A stretch of DNA of 64,000 bases from Daphnia pulex (GCF_021134715.1 NC_060018.1:5287501-5351500); one strand, 5' to 3'. Counted from the first letter of the stretch, positions 13,601 to 28,658 are shown. Numbers and translations: made by a program. Notes: generated by a model not told the origin, from the sequence alone.

Positions 13601-16600
13601 GTATAATATAGGCAGAGCCCCATCACCGAAAGGTGCTGGCGTTGTAAATCAGTTCTCTCTTTAGTCTTACCTTTTCTTTCTTTTTAAGGAGGAGGGAGTT
13701 AGTAGGTTTGCCCCCCTTCCTTTTCTCGAAGGGGGAAAACGGGTTGAAAGATGGGTGGTGTTGGTGGTTGGTGGTTGGTGGTGGCGGCGGGAGCGATCTA
13801 ACGTAAGGGAGACCACCTGGGCGGACCATTTCTGACACGGACGATCTACTGCTTTTGTTTTCTTATTTCTTTTTTCGCTTTAGCTTGGGGTGTAGATAAT
13901 CGAAAAAAATGAGGGCCAATACAGTCCTCCATCTTACGTGTATACCATTTTCTTTTCTTTTTTTTTTTTCAATTTAGAAACGACCAATGAGAATGGAGAG
14001 AAGGGAATAAGGTATACACCGTATTATTAATTATGGAAACTATACGCTATATGGTCGATTGTAATCTCGTCTGTGCTGCTGCCCACACTAAAGGAGATTT
14101 GAGAAGGAAAAAAAAATAAAGCTCCGAAAGTTAGGTCATGTGTGATTACAAAACACGGGTGATTGATTGGGACGGGCGAAAGGTGTGGGTCGTAATAACA
14201 CGGTCAGATAAGATCCTTACAAAAAGTGTTTTTTTATTTTTTATTTTTTTTTTTTTGTATTTGATTAAATCCTTGAAAAAAAAATCTCCGTCTCTCGACT
14301 ACTGCATAGTTACTGTAACGCTGCACTTACGACAATGCTCAGTTGTGAAACAAATTGCGCAGCTGTGGAGATAATCACGGCCGTTATTGCGTCCGCGTTT
14401 TTATGATTTGTTTGTTCGCACTTGTTGTTTGGCGTCGGAGAGGGGAAAAACCAGGACGCTAAAACCCAAAAATTATTCGAAAAAAAAAATAAACGTATAG
14501 AAAAGATTAGCATAGCCTAGGGCGAAATGGTTCGGAAGAGAGAAAATACCCACAAAAACAACAAGTTTACGCTGGCGCGTGATTTGAATATTCAAACAGT
14601 TCTTCTTCTTTTTCGGAACCCCCCTCTCTTTCTTTTTTTCCATTTCTCTTTCTGTATCTCCAAATCTATTTTATATTTTTGTAGTTATTTTTCGTTTCGT
14701 TTTATTTGATAGGAACGGCGTACGTGTGGCATTATTCAAATGTCAAACTGCGCCGGGGTCTAGCGGCTCGGCCATTTTTATTTTATTTTCTCGGACCTTT
14801 TTCAGATTTCTCCAAAACGATTCGATATTCGAAAATGCCGGCATTAAAATAACACGAATCAAAAACACTACCTTAAAAAAAATAATAAATTAAATTTCAA
14901 AAACCAAATTGAAAAAAAAAATAAATAAATTGAAAAATTCTGATATCGAGAAAGTTGAAGAAAGAATGCGCGGAATGCTGAAATGGCAGACGCGGGAGAA
15001 ATGGGCAAATAAACGGACGAGTGGGCCAATAACAAGGTATACACACTACACAACAGCACACACATTCCGCTGTTTGTTTCACGAATGGATTGGCCTCCTT
15101 ATTCGCTCCTCGGCACTGCTCGATCTTTGTCGCGACCATGTCCGTCTACGCCGCCGCCGCGTGTCCATTCGAGCGCGACTCTCCATTGGATTCGGTTTCC
15201 TTTTATTTTTATTTTTGTTTTTCGTTTTCGCATTGGCATATCTTAAGCGGACGGATCGACATTGTCCATTACTCCATTGGGCGTGCCCCCCCAGGCCATG
15301 TGATATTCAAATTTTCAAAATCTCCTCCTTAATTTGTAGTACGGGATTTCGCAGCGATGGATCCTTGTTTGTTTTTTACGCGATCGGGACTCCCGAAGAC
15401 TTTTCTCACGTAGACGCAGAAGAAAAAAATCCCGTCACGTCCGAAATGTTGTCTAGAGGAAGAGAATAAGGCAAGTTGAAGAAAACTTGGAAGAAACGAT
15501 TCGGGCTCGAGGCGAACAGATAAATGCACAGTGGAGGAATGGCGATTAATCTTGAAGATAGTAGTTACATGGCCAGTCAGTCTTGTTTTGTTTGTTGATA
15601 TTTGTCTGCCGAGGCTCGGTCGCCATTTATCAACCAGAGAGAAAAAGAAAGGGAAAAAGACACGGAGGAGGGAAACGTGGTGGTGGTACGTGCAAGGGGC
15701 GGCCTCATTTGCATTTCTCTCGTCTCGCAAGAAGAAGAAGAAGAAGCGAACGGGGCACCCACAAGACCATCAGGAGGAAAGAAGAAAGAAAAACGGGGAG
15801 ACTGGCCACACACACACACACATACAGGCGAGGATCACTGATTATTATGCCCGTAGCGTCGCTCGGCGCTGGCGCGGCGGCTCCTAACAAGGAGCTCTGG
15901 GTGCCACCACCATCAACAACAGCAACAACAACCTACCTATCTTCTACCTTATATAAATATAGGTACTACGTGATGAGATGCCCCAGTGTGCGAAGGCCCA
16001 TCCGCCCAGCTCGTCCTCCATCCACCACCCTATATGCATATTTGGGATTCGGATGGCCGGCTCTCATCCGCCTCTCTCATCTTCTTCTTAGCTCCTTAAC
16101 GAACTAAAACAGAGCCAAGACAAAACAAAAAAACGATGGGAGAGAAGAATCTTCCCATCGTTTGGGCGCCTCGTTTGCGTACGGCATTATTTTCTTTTGG
16201 GGGAATAAAAGAAAATTTGAGTTTTTTGATACCCACCGAAAAGAGAAAGAAAAAGTAGGGACTATTAAAAATGGAAGAATAGAATAGAATGGACGTTGTT
16301 GTTTTTTTTTGTGTCTGACTTGTATTTTTAATAGTACATTTGGGTCGTTTCGTCTAAAGCTCATCTTTGCCTCCAGCAGACGATCCAGTGGGGGGTTCCA
16401 GGATTCTCTTGGGTTCGACGTTCATTTCATCCCGCAGGAAAAAGGAACAACGACACACCGAAAAACATTTTCATTCTCAGGAGAGATGATGGAAATATTC
16501 GGACAACCGCCCACAGTTTAACGTTCCTGCACACATGAAAACCTCGGGGAAACAACAACAACAACAACAACGAAAGAAAAAGAAAAAAACTGATTTGAAT

Positions 16601-19600
16601 TTTCAATCGTCTCCGACCGACCGACCGAGGCTGAACAGCAAACACAGTCGCGGTGATAAACTTTTCCAGGTGTGAAAGACTAGATGCGCAGCAGTGAAAG
16701 CTCTCACCACCTCATGTGTACACACACACACACACAGACGCGCATATAACAAGCGCGTTTTTATGTGTAATATTTATGGGTTTCTCTTTTACGTGCAAGG
16801 CCCTCCTCGGTGTATTAAATAACATTTCACCAGAGAAAACCATTTTAAAAATAAAAACCAGAGCAAGAATGTTATATTTCTTTTTCGGTCCAACATTTTT
16901 ATTTTTTTGAAGTCGTTTCGTTTGTCTCTTTCAAAGCAACAAGTCATGGCGCGTTATCAAAACGAAACAACAGCACACATATATTGTCTTAAGAAAATAG
17001 GCTCATTACGCCAGCACACAACAACAACCTGATGGCGCTGAATGGAATAATAATAAGAACAAGCTATAGCCAGGAATTCTCTTCTCTTTTCGTCGTTTGC
17101 GTTTCGTTTGCGTTTCGTGTCGTGGTAGTTTTGTTGTGTGTGGCTGGTGCCGACCGACAAGACCTTATAGCAAACGAACCAACGAACGACGACCTGAATC
17201 CAGTTATTAGAGTTTATATTCCGCCTTTTACCTGATGTGTGTGTGCAGCTTGTAATGCTTATATGGCGTTTTATTGCTGCCAAAAATAAATGAATCACGA
17301 CCCGGAGATAAGCTTGTATGTACATACATAGTACTACTACACTACACTACAACTCACGAGAGAAATAAAGGGGGGGGGCAGACCGTGGGAGAATGATGAC
17401 TAAGAACTTTTGGATTGTGTTTGTGGAGAGAGAAACGAGAAATCAGTGGAATCGTTAACCCATCCAAAGTTGGGGACGAAAGTTTTATCCACACATTTCA
17501 TATCAGGCGGGCATTTATAGTATATCGCACACGAGTGCGTTATTATACGTATTATTTGATCGAGCCGACAGAAACCGCCGAAAGAGAAGAACTCTCGTCC
17601 GCGTGCCACTTTGGCTATTTTGGACGCCGAGGAGAAAGAGATTGAAAGACTTTGACTAATTACACTGGACAGCTTGGCGCTGATTGGCTCTGCCCCCTTT
17701 TCTCTTGAATTGTTTGTGCCGGTTGATTCTGTTCTGTGTACACGCGACGGGCAGAAGATAAAGGTTTGCGACGACTGATGGACGATAGCGAGCAGCGAAA
17801 CGGTCGGTACTAAAATGGAGAAGCCAACCGAGAAGAAAGAAGAAGAAGAAGAGTTGACCTGCATTCTTTGAGGTTGACGGGCTGGCCGAGCCTGTCGTCC
17901 GCTCTATGAACGGCGGACAAGTTGGACGACGACATCGTCGTTTTCTTTTGGCAGCGTTTCGAGTCCATCAGAGCTATAAGTAAGTCATCCGCCACCACCG
18001 TTTCTTTCGTCCGAATACTTTCAACAGTTGACTTTTTTTTTCAAAATTTCTTTCAATCATTTCCCAAAGAAAAGAATTTAAATTCCTTTGTGTCGAAACT
18101 TATTTCCCGGGAAAAATTTTCTTGTGGAGGAGGTTCCATCACACCTTCCTTCTCAAAGGGGGTTTGGTTTCAGTTTTTTTTTTTTTTAAATTATGATTAA
18201 ACGTTACGTCATGACTAAGGAGCTTATAATGTTGTTGGGATGTCAGCAGTTGCTGCTGTTGTTGAGCTCCCGCCTGTTTTTTTTGTTTTTTTATTTTTTT
18301 TTCTTATTATTATTATTATTATTTATTATTTAAAAAAAAATATGACTTCACGTTTGAGGGGAAAATTCAAATTGAAAATTACGCGCGCCTCCAAGTTCGT
18401 TGGCATCGGCAGCATTCCGGCGCCGCTTCTTCTTTTGTCCTGTCTGTGGTTGTCAGGTTGGGAAATACACTGCCGTCAGTTGGTTTGTTCCATTTCGTAT
18501 TATTTTTTTTTCTATTTCAATTTCTCAGTTGTTTCTTTTTTCTTACCTGGAATAATGACTGCATAAATGTAGGTGGACGACGCCGAAACATGTCGGCCCG
18601 CCCGCTTTGAAAGGAATAACCAGAAACTACGGGGGTATATATATATATATCTTTCTTGCCCTTCCGCAGCCTTGGTTCTCTTGCCCTGTGAAACATCCCA
18701 ACAATTCCGATGAATTTCGAATGCTGGAGAGCGGGGCCGAGCTTCCATTTCGACGTGAAATGGACAGGCAGGAGCCGGGGCCAGCAGCAGCAGCAGCAGG
18801 CGCACGGTAATGAAACGGGAGGCAAAACTGCTGGCAAAGTGATTACGCCATCAGGACAGAACAGCACGGACCCGCAAGGCGCCAAAAATCTCTCCACTCT
18901 GTACACGCCCAATAACAACAAAAAGGAAAAAAACAAATTAAAAAAAAATGAATAAAACAAAACAAAATAAAAGGAAAGCCGAAAGAAAAAAAAAATGGAG
19001 TTACGATTTTTTTCACGTTGCCATACGGCGGGAGCCAAGTGAAATTACATAAAACATCAACAATAACAAGACGAACGCGCGTGGTCCACATTGTTACGAA
19101 TGGGCAACATCAACAAGGCAACAATCCTCGTAATGAGTTGCGACTCGTCGAGCCACGCCCTCTGACCCCGAACGGCGTCGGTTTCCCAGAAGAAAAAAAA
19201 CAAAAGAAAACAAAAGATAAAAAGAATAGACGGTGGAGGTGTAGTTATAGGCCGGTGATGGAACATTGGAGGAAATTCTTCTTTTCACCTTCTCATTTAT
19301 TAGATCAGAAAAAAGAAAAAGAAAAAACACAAAATCGACCACCTGCTGCGATGGGCCAATCAAAAAAGATGTGGCGGTAATCAGACGGAACGGCCGCTTC
19401 GGACTATAGAATCGAAGCTAATTACGAATCGAGTGATGGATATGGGCGCAGCAGCCAGGAATCGGCTTTTCACCACTCGAATAATACGTTTTGCATATTC
19501 GAAATCAAAAGAGAACAAGCACACAGACAACCTTTTCCTTTCTTTCCTTGTCCATCACCAACGCAACTGGATCGAATTTTTTTGTTTTTTTTTGGCCACG

Positions 19601-22600
19601 GATGACGTCATGGCCGCCGACCGACCCCCACCTGTATACAAAGCAAAAAAAAAAGGTAAATTCCATCGCATGCAAATCTAGCGCCTTACACTATAATCAA
19701 TATGCTAACCATATTGAATAATATTATGCGGCGCTACAGATATATACTAGGCAAGCGTATCATATAGCATTGTATATAACCCAGTTGGGCAATGATTGAA
19801 AGGGACCGCACACGCAAACTGACGTGAACGTATTTTTATATATTTTTTGTTCAATCCGGTTGTTTTTTCTTTTGTTTTCTTTTCTTTCGTTCATTATAAT
19901 TGTCCTATTTTATTCTTTGTTTTACGGATTTGCATTTCCCCAGTTCTTTTTTGTTATTTGCGGACAAGTCGTCGTTATCTTCTTTCTTTTTTTTTATTGA
20001 ATTATTATTTAAAAAAAATAATAATTCGACGATTTTTCATGTTTATTGTAGAGCTGGTAGTTCTTGTTACACCACCGCACGTCGTCTAATGGATATTCCA
20101 TCATATCGGGAACCCGCCCGCCACCTCATTAATAATGCACCTGGCTGGCCCTGTCGGCTCGATTTAGTCTCCCCATTTCAAAGTTTTTCAAATTAAAAAA
20201 AATAATAAAAAAAACCCGCACACTCCCGCGTGACCAGAACCAGTCGCCGTTGTCGTCTGCACAGCACACTCGGCTGGCTCTGCTGCATATAAGCTGAAGA
20301 ATGCATTTGCTGGCGAGGACAAAAAAGAAATAAGGGAGCTGACTACTTGTCTATGCACGGCCTTGTAAATGTGTAGAGAAGCTAAAAGCGAGTTGAGTAT
20401 GAGGAGCAGAGTGAAAGATTTGAAGAAAACAACAACAACAACAAAAGAAGAAGAAAAAACCCAAAATTCTTTTCTTTTCTTTTTTTAAATTTTGTCAGAG
20501 AGAAGCTGCACTATTTTGAAATCCTTGCGGCTGTGTGGTGACTGTGACTGACTCGGCTGTGGCTAATGAATCAACCGTGGCGACAGATAGACTCTCGAAT
20601 AACCCTCGGCCTATATCGACGACATTTCTCCCCCCTTTCTCCAGCAGATCGTCTTGTTCTTTCTTTTTTGATTCTTTTGCTGGAACAACAGTTGAAATGA
20701 AAAGAGATCGTCACGCCAGCATTTTACTGTATTGTTTTTAAAATTCTGAGGCTCTTTTTCTTCATTTATTTCCATTCGAGAAAAACCAACACGATCCGGT
20801 CGCGTGCTGATGAGCCCCGGCCAGAATAAAGGGGGAAAGAACAAACACAACAAGCAACTGCAGCAGCAGCATGCTGTTCTGGTTCGAGGAATCTTATCGT
20901 TAATCAACCTCCAACCCTTATGTTAATGCTCTTGGCCTCTTGCAGAGCTATAAGACGACTGTTGTTGGACGTGCTTCTTCTTCGCCTTCTGGCTCCTGCT
21001 GCTGCTGCTCCTGTTGCGCGCAGTGGTAGTTTTGAAAGTGGTCGACTGCAAGCGAATCATCACGAAAATGGGCGACAGCACACAAGAACAACCGGTACAA
21101 CTTTTTTGTTTTCTTTCCCCTGGCCCGTCGCCGTTCATTTGAAGCGATGCGGATCGGACCGGTTGGAATTTGGGCGCCTGGATCATTAGCGCCGAGTCAA
21201 AGGACACGAAACAGACGACCGGTGGTAATAATGAGAGAGAGTCAACTAAACAAAATGTTCCACATCATCTTATAAATGATGTTCCTCTGTTTTTGTTTTC
21301 AATTTCTTTTTGTTTTAAAAGATTTCCATCATCGGCGGCGACTGGACTAAACAATTGCCGGCAATCATCAATCATGTATAATCAATATTATAGTTACATT
21401 CACACATGGCTGTCGGCCAAGGAAAATTGGGCAGCACACTCGAACTTTTGATTGCTCAAGGATATAGGAGGACCGACGGAAGGACGGGCTATGAATATAA
21501 CAGAAGCACATTATGGGGGGGATTGAAGTATATGTTGTGAGCGAAGAGAGGAGATACAGTATAGTATGGGATAGGCGGAAGGATCGTCGGTGCTGGCGCC
21601 CGCAAGGCGACGCACTTGAAAATCATCCTCGTCACACACACACACATCCAAGTCCCACGTCATCTGTTATGTGTGTGTCCGACTCTTATTTTTATTTTGT
21701 ATTTTTTTAATTTCGACTATTTTTAGGCGAAGCACGCGCGCGAGCGCACGGGGTTTTTTATCATTCCCCTCCCCTCTCCCGTCCAGCGCGCGGATTTCGA
21801 AAAACAAACTCCCAAGGTCCTCATCTCATATCCCTTCTTCTTTTTCTAGATATCTTTCTCTTTAGCTGGATAGACTCTTGTGTGTCTCTTGCTATATAAG
21901 CAATGCCGTGTGGTTTCCAGTTGGATATGTAGATTTCCAGCTCTCTCTCTCTCTGTGTGTCTGTCTGCCTTTATCTCCGTTTGGCTGCCCAGCAGCTTAG
22001 AGCTCTTAAAAGCCTTTGCTTTAAGTTGCTGCTGCTGCTGAATCATCCCGGCTCGATGGTCTGCTGTTGGCTTTTTTGGTCGCCAACACTAAATCAATCG
22101 CCAAAAGGGATGCACTTATTCCCCATTGGAAGCCGAGAGGGTCTTCTTATTGTGACGGCGATTTCGTTCTTTAAGTCGCTTAAAGTAATTATCGACGGGT
22201 TTAGTTAGTGCAATTGTTTTCTTTTATTTTGACTGTGGTAGGGGAGGGGGAGAGCTGGGGGACTCAGTGTAACTTGATAAGACCAATTATAGATTATAAA
22301 GATAATAATTAATTATCCCATTCCGTTCAGCGAATTTGAATTTCGACCGGGGGTGAGAATTTTTGATCGTTTTTGAGCAGTCGATTTTTAATAGTTTATA
22401 TCGATTTCTTAAAAATGACTAATCAAAAAGATTAGAAAAAGGTCGTCTGCTCACCTCGTTTTGTTCAACGAGTTCCGAAAAAGAGTTGATGTTAACTGTT
22501 AAGTTATTTATATTGATAACTATGGGGAACCAAAACGATCACTTTGTTTGGAAACGTGGTTGCCCAAAAAATAGCACAAAAAAATTAAATTTCAAAAATG

Positions 22601-22860
22601 TTCGTGGTCATCGTGTGAACTCTGGTCGTGGCTCTGGCTCTTCATATAGAGTAGCTTAATGCACACTCTGGACATGCTTTTTAGCAGGTGAATAATTAGC
22701 AAAGAATACAAATGGAATAATTATGGAAGCTTAAGTAGAAGAGAAACCTGTTGCAAATCTGTGAAATGTCAGTTCTTGACTAACATTTATTATGATGTAT
22801 GGTTATCTGTCGAGATGCATGGCAGTATGTTTGCATTATGTAACCTTTTCCCTTGTGCAG
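10682..22860. other. Non-coding stretch, repeat-rich
   Basis: No supported gene on either strand. It contains a GA dinucleotide block (about 10828-10850), CTG runs (about 11537-11555), a CT block (about 12029-12058), a TTA run (about 18306-18324), a TA block (about 18636-18650) and a CT block near 21942-21955. A TATA-like GCTATATAAG sits at about 21891-21900 but no gene could be attached to it. Confidence 0.5.
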
Positions 22861-23346
22861 ATTTCAGGCCAGTGCCAGCCATCATGTTTCACAACATGTC
22901 TCCACAACATGTGCAAGTTTTGCTTGTGCTGTCATCAGCATCAATCTCAGTATCATCGCTTGGGTAATGCATTTCGTTACTTCTATTACTGTGACCTGTT
23001 AGATATTGAAATTATTCATGACTTGTATTTATGCAGTGCATTACATGGACTCCTTAAATTCTCCTGTTTATTATCAATTAGGCTTTGCCCACTGTCTAAT
23101 TTTCAACTTTTCCTTACATGCTCAATGTTTCTGTAAATCTTTTTCGTAACCCATTTTGTATTTTTTATTTAGATAAACAGCATCCCACTCAATCTGAGAA
23201 ACTACTGATGTCGATCGAGTTTCGGATCTCTTCTTCGACTGGGTGTATTCACGAGGACCCTTGTTTTTCCTATCCTGCCTATTGGACTCAACTTTTCTGG
23301 GATTGGAGCACTTGTGGATGCCTGGCCGTATTTCCCAGGCATAAAG
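22861..23346 (+). CDS. Tentative two-exon fragment with hydrophobic segments
   Basis: Two segments can be joined in one frame: 22861-22963, preceded by a good pyrimidine tract and CAG and followed by GTAATG, and 23220-23346, followed by GTAGGA. The joined peptide of about 76 residues carries hydrophobic runs (VQVLLVLSSASISVSSL and TLVFPILPIGLNFSGIGALV), as in a membrane protein. Both internal phases agree. Against it: the second acceptor (ATCGAG) lacks a pyrimidine tract, a better acceptor at about 23170-23180 leads into a stop, and no flanking exons were found. The family is not recognised. It could be a chance open frame. Confidence 0.2.
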
Positions 23347-26300
23347 GTAGGACAAATATCCATTCTCCATTCTTCCTTTTTGACTATTTGGTGGCGGTGA
23401 TTAAAACTCGTGTAGAGTACGGAGTACGGTTATTCCTCAGCTAGGCGGTTGACTGGAACTGTTTTCTCTCGCCGTTTTCGTTCACTCAGTCAGGTTTCAC
23501 TCAATCACTTATTTGTAGAACGACTTCAGATCAGGCTTGTTTTGCACCTCACAACTTTGTGTGTGTGGGTAAACAATCAAATTCAAAAATATTTGAACCT
23601 TTAAACACTTTATGCAAAGTGCAAAGCTTTGAAATTTTATGACCCCAAGAGGGACCTGCCGCCACACCGGCAACTCCTCGTTATGGGAATCTGGTAAGAG
23701 GGACACAACACATCCAAATTGAACACCGTCTCTTTTCTCTTTTGTTTTTGCTTGTTGTTGTTATTGACTTCGCCTCTTTTGTTCCTCTCAGACGTGGACA
23801 GGACTATGTGTGACTATATGAAGATTCTCTCACAGATTCTCTTTTTTCTTTTCAACTTGGGCCGGGATTTGTGTTTTTGTTTTAAGTGTTTGTGGCGATA
23901 CGCGGGATAAAAGCGGAGCCACAAAATGCGACGGTGGCGGCGGTAGATGGGCGATAAACGTGAAATGGGCGACACATCGATCGCCAATCGAAAAATGTTT
24001 CCAATCGTTTTAGGGAGGTGACGTTACGCGCCGATTTTTCCACGAGCTCCAGCCCAACACAACAATGCCGATGGGTTCTACAATCGCAAGCGTCTTGAGC
24101 AAGTGGCCCTTTTTATTATTATCATTATTTCCCCCCCAAGACAACAACAGCCAGCACACAACCAACCCACGCGTTTGTACTACAAAGTGGGTACTAGCCA
24201 AACAGACACAAGTTGCCTCTCTCTCTCTCTCTCTTCAGATACATAGTGCCAGGGAAATACAGCACGCATGATAACAAGAAGAAACGGTCAAGTCTTCTGA
24301 AGGGTGGAGGATTTTTTTTTTCCAAGGGAAAAATAAAAGAAAATGGAGTTTCGAATTTCTAGGTCGATGTGGAGACTTTTTTTTTATTTTGGGGTCTGTG
24401 TCTTGTATTTCTTCTTCTTATTTCTTGATGACCTCCATTTTACTTTTTAAAAGATTCCGATTCTATTTAGCGATGCGACCAGCTCTCTCTTCTCCGGATT
24501 TCGTTTTGGAGCGTTGTAGACTGTGGATGTTGTTTCTTGTAATCGAGCGAGACGGGCAGAGGGACTTTCTGTCTGTCCGGCGTCCATTCAACGGGAACCG
24601 ACTCGTCGACTTCCGAACTGGGAAACGGGCGAGTCGAAGGAAACATTCCGTATAAATTGGCTGTTACGCACAGTTTGGGATTGATAAGATTTGCCATTTC
24701 CAGTCACGTCGTCTTTTGTCGTTGTACAAACGGAATTAGGGACTCTCTTCTAGCTAGCTGTACATCCTTGTCACACACACACACACAAAACGTGACCAAA
24801 TCTTACTGCAAGGCGAAGTGTTGACTCGCTCAATCGAGGAAAGAAGATTTTAAAATAAAAGAAGGAAGAATAGATATTTTAAATGTGATGATGCAGTTGC
24901 ACCGACCGTCTAAACTTTGGCCTGGCGTCAGACGGACTGTCACCGTTGCTGTTTTTCTGAATGTTTGAAATGTTGCCAATGAATTTTGCACGACGATCGG
25001 TTCGTTCTTTTTTTTTTCTTCTTCTTCTTCTTTTTATTCTTTTCAATCGACAGCAAATGGAAAAATCGGTATTCAGTAAGAGACATTTTATGCCCTTTTT
25101 TGGCCAGCAGAAAGATTAATTCATTTCGACTAGCGCTTTTCCTATACAACCCGGACCCGTGGAGGCCGAGAAAGTTGCGTCTAGTCTCTCACGAGCTGGC
25201 CAGCACCAGAATACTAACAAACATTATATACGAGAGTCAGAGAAACAGAAGGAGAAAAAAAGAGATTGAAAAAGAATGATGGGAAACGGAGGGAAAAGAA
25301 CGGCCGGTGCTGCTGCGTGAGCCTGGAAAAAGAAAAGGGTCTGCTGCTGCTGGAACTGTGCGTTGGGGAGGAGGAGGACGTCTGTTTCTTTTCACCTCAT
25401 CCCAAGTTTCGGTTAGAAGAAACTCTTTTTCAGACATTAGTCGCTTCTTTCCCCCCTTCTTTTTTTATTGAAATTCCCATTGCGTTCGTGTCGCTGTTCT
25501 GCTTCTTCTTCTTCTTCTTGGCCAGCACTTGACTCCGAAAGGCCTTTTTTTTACTTCTTTCGTCTCTCCGTAACAAGAAGTTGTGTAACCAACTCTCCAC
25601 ACAAGTCTCGAAAATATATTACGTGTCGCTTGAGGCCAGGCCACCCTTTACTAGGCGACTCCCATGAATATTCTTGTTCTCTTCGTCGTTTCCCTTGATT
25701 CATTTTTATCTCTTTTCCACGTCCGCTAATTCGTCCGCTGCCGCCGCCACCGCCACCGCCGTGTACAGAAGCACCGGCACACACCGTTGCCCACACACGG
25801 AGCCAGCTCCCAAACGCAGCAGCAGTCGGGAATACCTGCGAACGCTGGAAAAAAAAAGAAAAAACCTTTAACCGCGTTTTCCCTTTTTATTATCATTATT
25901 TTTTTCCCCCCCAACGAAGCCGCATTGTATATATATCCCGGACGGGACCGGTCGGAAAGACGGTCCTCATCTTGTCAGTCTTTTGTCTACTACTATTAGG
26001 TATTCACCTTCTTCTTCACTTTTTTTTTATTATTTTATTTTCTGTCTATCTACTTCTCCTCCTTCTCTCCTGCTCGTCAAATTATTTATATGAATAACGT
26101 AAAAATAAAATAAGGCTACGCGATGCAGCAGATTTAATGAAGGCGCCCTCGCCGTCTTCTTTCATATTTTACGATCGTTTTTACAGCGCCATTTCATTCG
26201 TCTATGCACAGCCATATGCTGATTTTCGGGACGTAGAAAGAAAGCCCAGAAAGGATGAGCAACAGTATAGACATTCGACTCTTGTGTGTTTCATTTGTAA

Positions 26301-28603
26301 AAAAAAGTACGACAAGGGAACGGAAACGTCTATAGATAATTTCTAAACCCCATCATTTTCTCTGCTTTTGTTTCGCTCTTTTATTTGCTTTTCTTCGAGG
26401 CAAATTAAAACAACAAACGTACATTAAATGAATACACACATGTATGCGTAGCTGTTTCATTACAACTGCTATACGAGCTGCAATCATAAAAAAACGACGC
26501 GGAATAAAATATTTGAAAAATAAAAAAGGGGGAAACGTCTACCACAGTTCTTCTAGAGAGAAGAGCGCAAACAGCTGAAAGTCTCTGCCGCCCAGCGCGC
26601 GCACGCCAAGTCGTTGGGATATTTGAGAGCTCTCCGTCTATTTTTTTTTTCTTTCTTTTTTTGTTGGCTGTGGACTTGTTCTTCTTCTTCTTGTCTGTTA
26701 CTTCTTCCACCATATATTTGAAATCTCCTGGCATCTTTCAACGCCAACTGCATCTGCTAATCTGCAAAGCAGCGAAAAAATTGGGAGAGACGCAGACAGA
26801 ACAGTTGGCCGAACACAGCGGGAGTGTAGTAGATAGAGACTCTCTACAGTATAATATAACATGTTGACTTTTCTGGTGCCCCTCTTTTGGCAGTTTGCAC
26901 GACCGAAAACGTCAGCTCGACAGCTGATCGATTTGCCAAAATAACGCAACCGACATTTCTCCCCCTCGGGCGCCAATGACGTTTTTATTGTGGCGTTTTG
27001 TGGCGTGTTAGTTTTGTTTTGTTTTGTTTTTGTTTTGTTTCCCTTTTTGACTTTTTGGCCTCAGTCCGTCCGTTCGGTCCCCTACATTTTCTTGACGGCT
27101 AACTGTTGTTCGCCAATTTGTCGAGGGAGAAAAGGGAGAGCAAGTGACGTCTCTCTCTCTCTCCTGGTGTGAAACATCTCCGCGGCTGGACCATCCAGCA
27201 GCAGCAGCACTCAGCCGACTGTGTGCGGCAATTTGTCAGTTGTGTTGACACTGGGCAGACAAAACAGAGTGGTGGACCTGGTTGGCCAAACTATCGAGCA
27301 GTCCGGCGCCTCATTTGAGGTCCATTGATCACATTGAAGTGAAATTATGTTTGACCTTTCAAGTCTCTGATAGGCGACAGCAGCACCTGTGTCGTCTGTC
27401 TGCTGGTCCCTTTTATTTATTTGGTTTTTTTCTCTTGTTTTTTAAGAAAAGAGAAAAAGAAAATAAACGGCGGGGGGTTCAGGAAAACAAAGACATGGAC
27501 GATGAATTTGCTTAGTCACTTGGTCGCCTCTGAAGATTTTTGTATTTTTTGTATTTTTTTTTTGTCTTCCACTTTTTGGCTTTTCATCTTGTCTCTCCAC
27601 TTTTCCACCGCATACTATTTTTTTTTTATCCCGTGGACTTTTACTTTGAATCAACAAAACAAGACGCCGAAATCCAAAGATGGCAGCTGCGTGACGCAAT
27701 TAAAAAATCCCTTTTTTTTCTCTCTCTTGGTCGTCGCTTGATTCGACAGTTTCCATTCAACGGCCAACACAATAAGGAAAGCGAATCAGCCGAAAATAGG
27801 CCGCCTCCTCCTGTATCAACATTTGGATTTCGCCTTGCCCACAAAAATAACATCATTTATGGATATCTCTGAATATAACAGGTGAACCGTGCAATCGGTT
27901 TCTCCTTATAAAAAAAATGATTCTTCTAGCAACTTGAGACTTCTAGGACTTTTTATTTTTATAATAAGATTCGGTCATTTCAAATTCACCGCCACTGTCT
28001 CGCCTGCTATTCTCTTTTGTCGTCTGAAAAAAGAAGAAGAAAGCATTTGGCGAATGGGGGAGGTTCAGCGACCGAACCTTTTGAAAGTCATCTAAGATGT
28101 AGAAACTTGCGTCACATAGACTAGATTTTGTTTTTTCGTTTCGAGTCCTATTTATTATTCAACGGCTGCTTGGAGGATCAGACTTCTTTTTGTCCTGTGG
28201 AGTTGTTTTGATTACGTACTGCGCGCGTTCTTGGCCAGCGTGGGGGTTGTGTAATGTACGGCGCGCACCAAATGGCGACAGCATAGCAACTAGAGAAAAC
28301 ACATTGCGATCATACTCGAGGTTCATCGGCGAGCAAACTGTCGGCGCACGGCAACTATTCGATGATTATCCAGCCAGCATAGAGAAAAAGGAGCGGACAC
28401 AATGGAACGGATAAAAAGAAGAAAAAAGAGGATTGACCACAGCCATCAGTTTGGCAATAATAAGGAGACGAATAAAATTATATTGTGAGGCCCGTGACGT
28501 ATCTCAGCCAGCAAAAAGCTCCGTCGTCGTGCGCTTTTCTTTTCTTCAAACCAAAATCGTATCGCAGGCGACAATCTTAGCCGTGGGATTTGGGAGAGCC
28601 AGT

Positions 28604-28658
28604 TCTCTCTCTCTCTCTCTCTCAAAACGAGTGGATGTGTGTGTGTGTGTGTGTGTGT
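28604..28658. repeat. Compound (TC)n ... (TG)n microsatellite
   Basis: A TC run at about 28604-28622 is followed after 13 bases by a TG run at about 28636-28658. Both dinucleotide tracts are uninterrupted. Confidence 0.9.

Noticed and set aside
21891..21900. TATA-like GCTATATAAG
   Set aside because: The downstream 300 bp contain no convincing gene, and TA-rich sequences are frequent in the first 40 kb.
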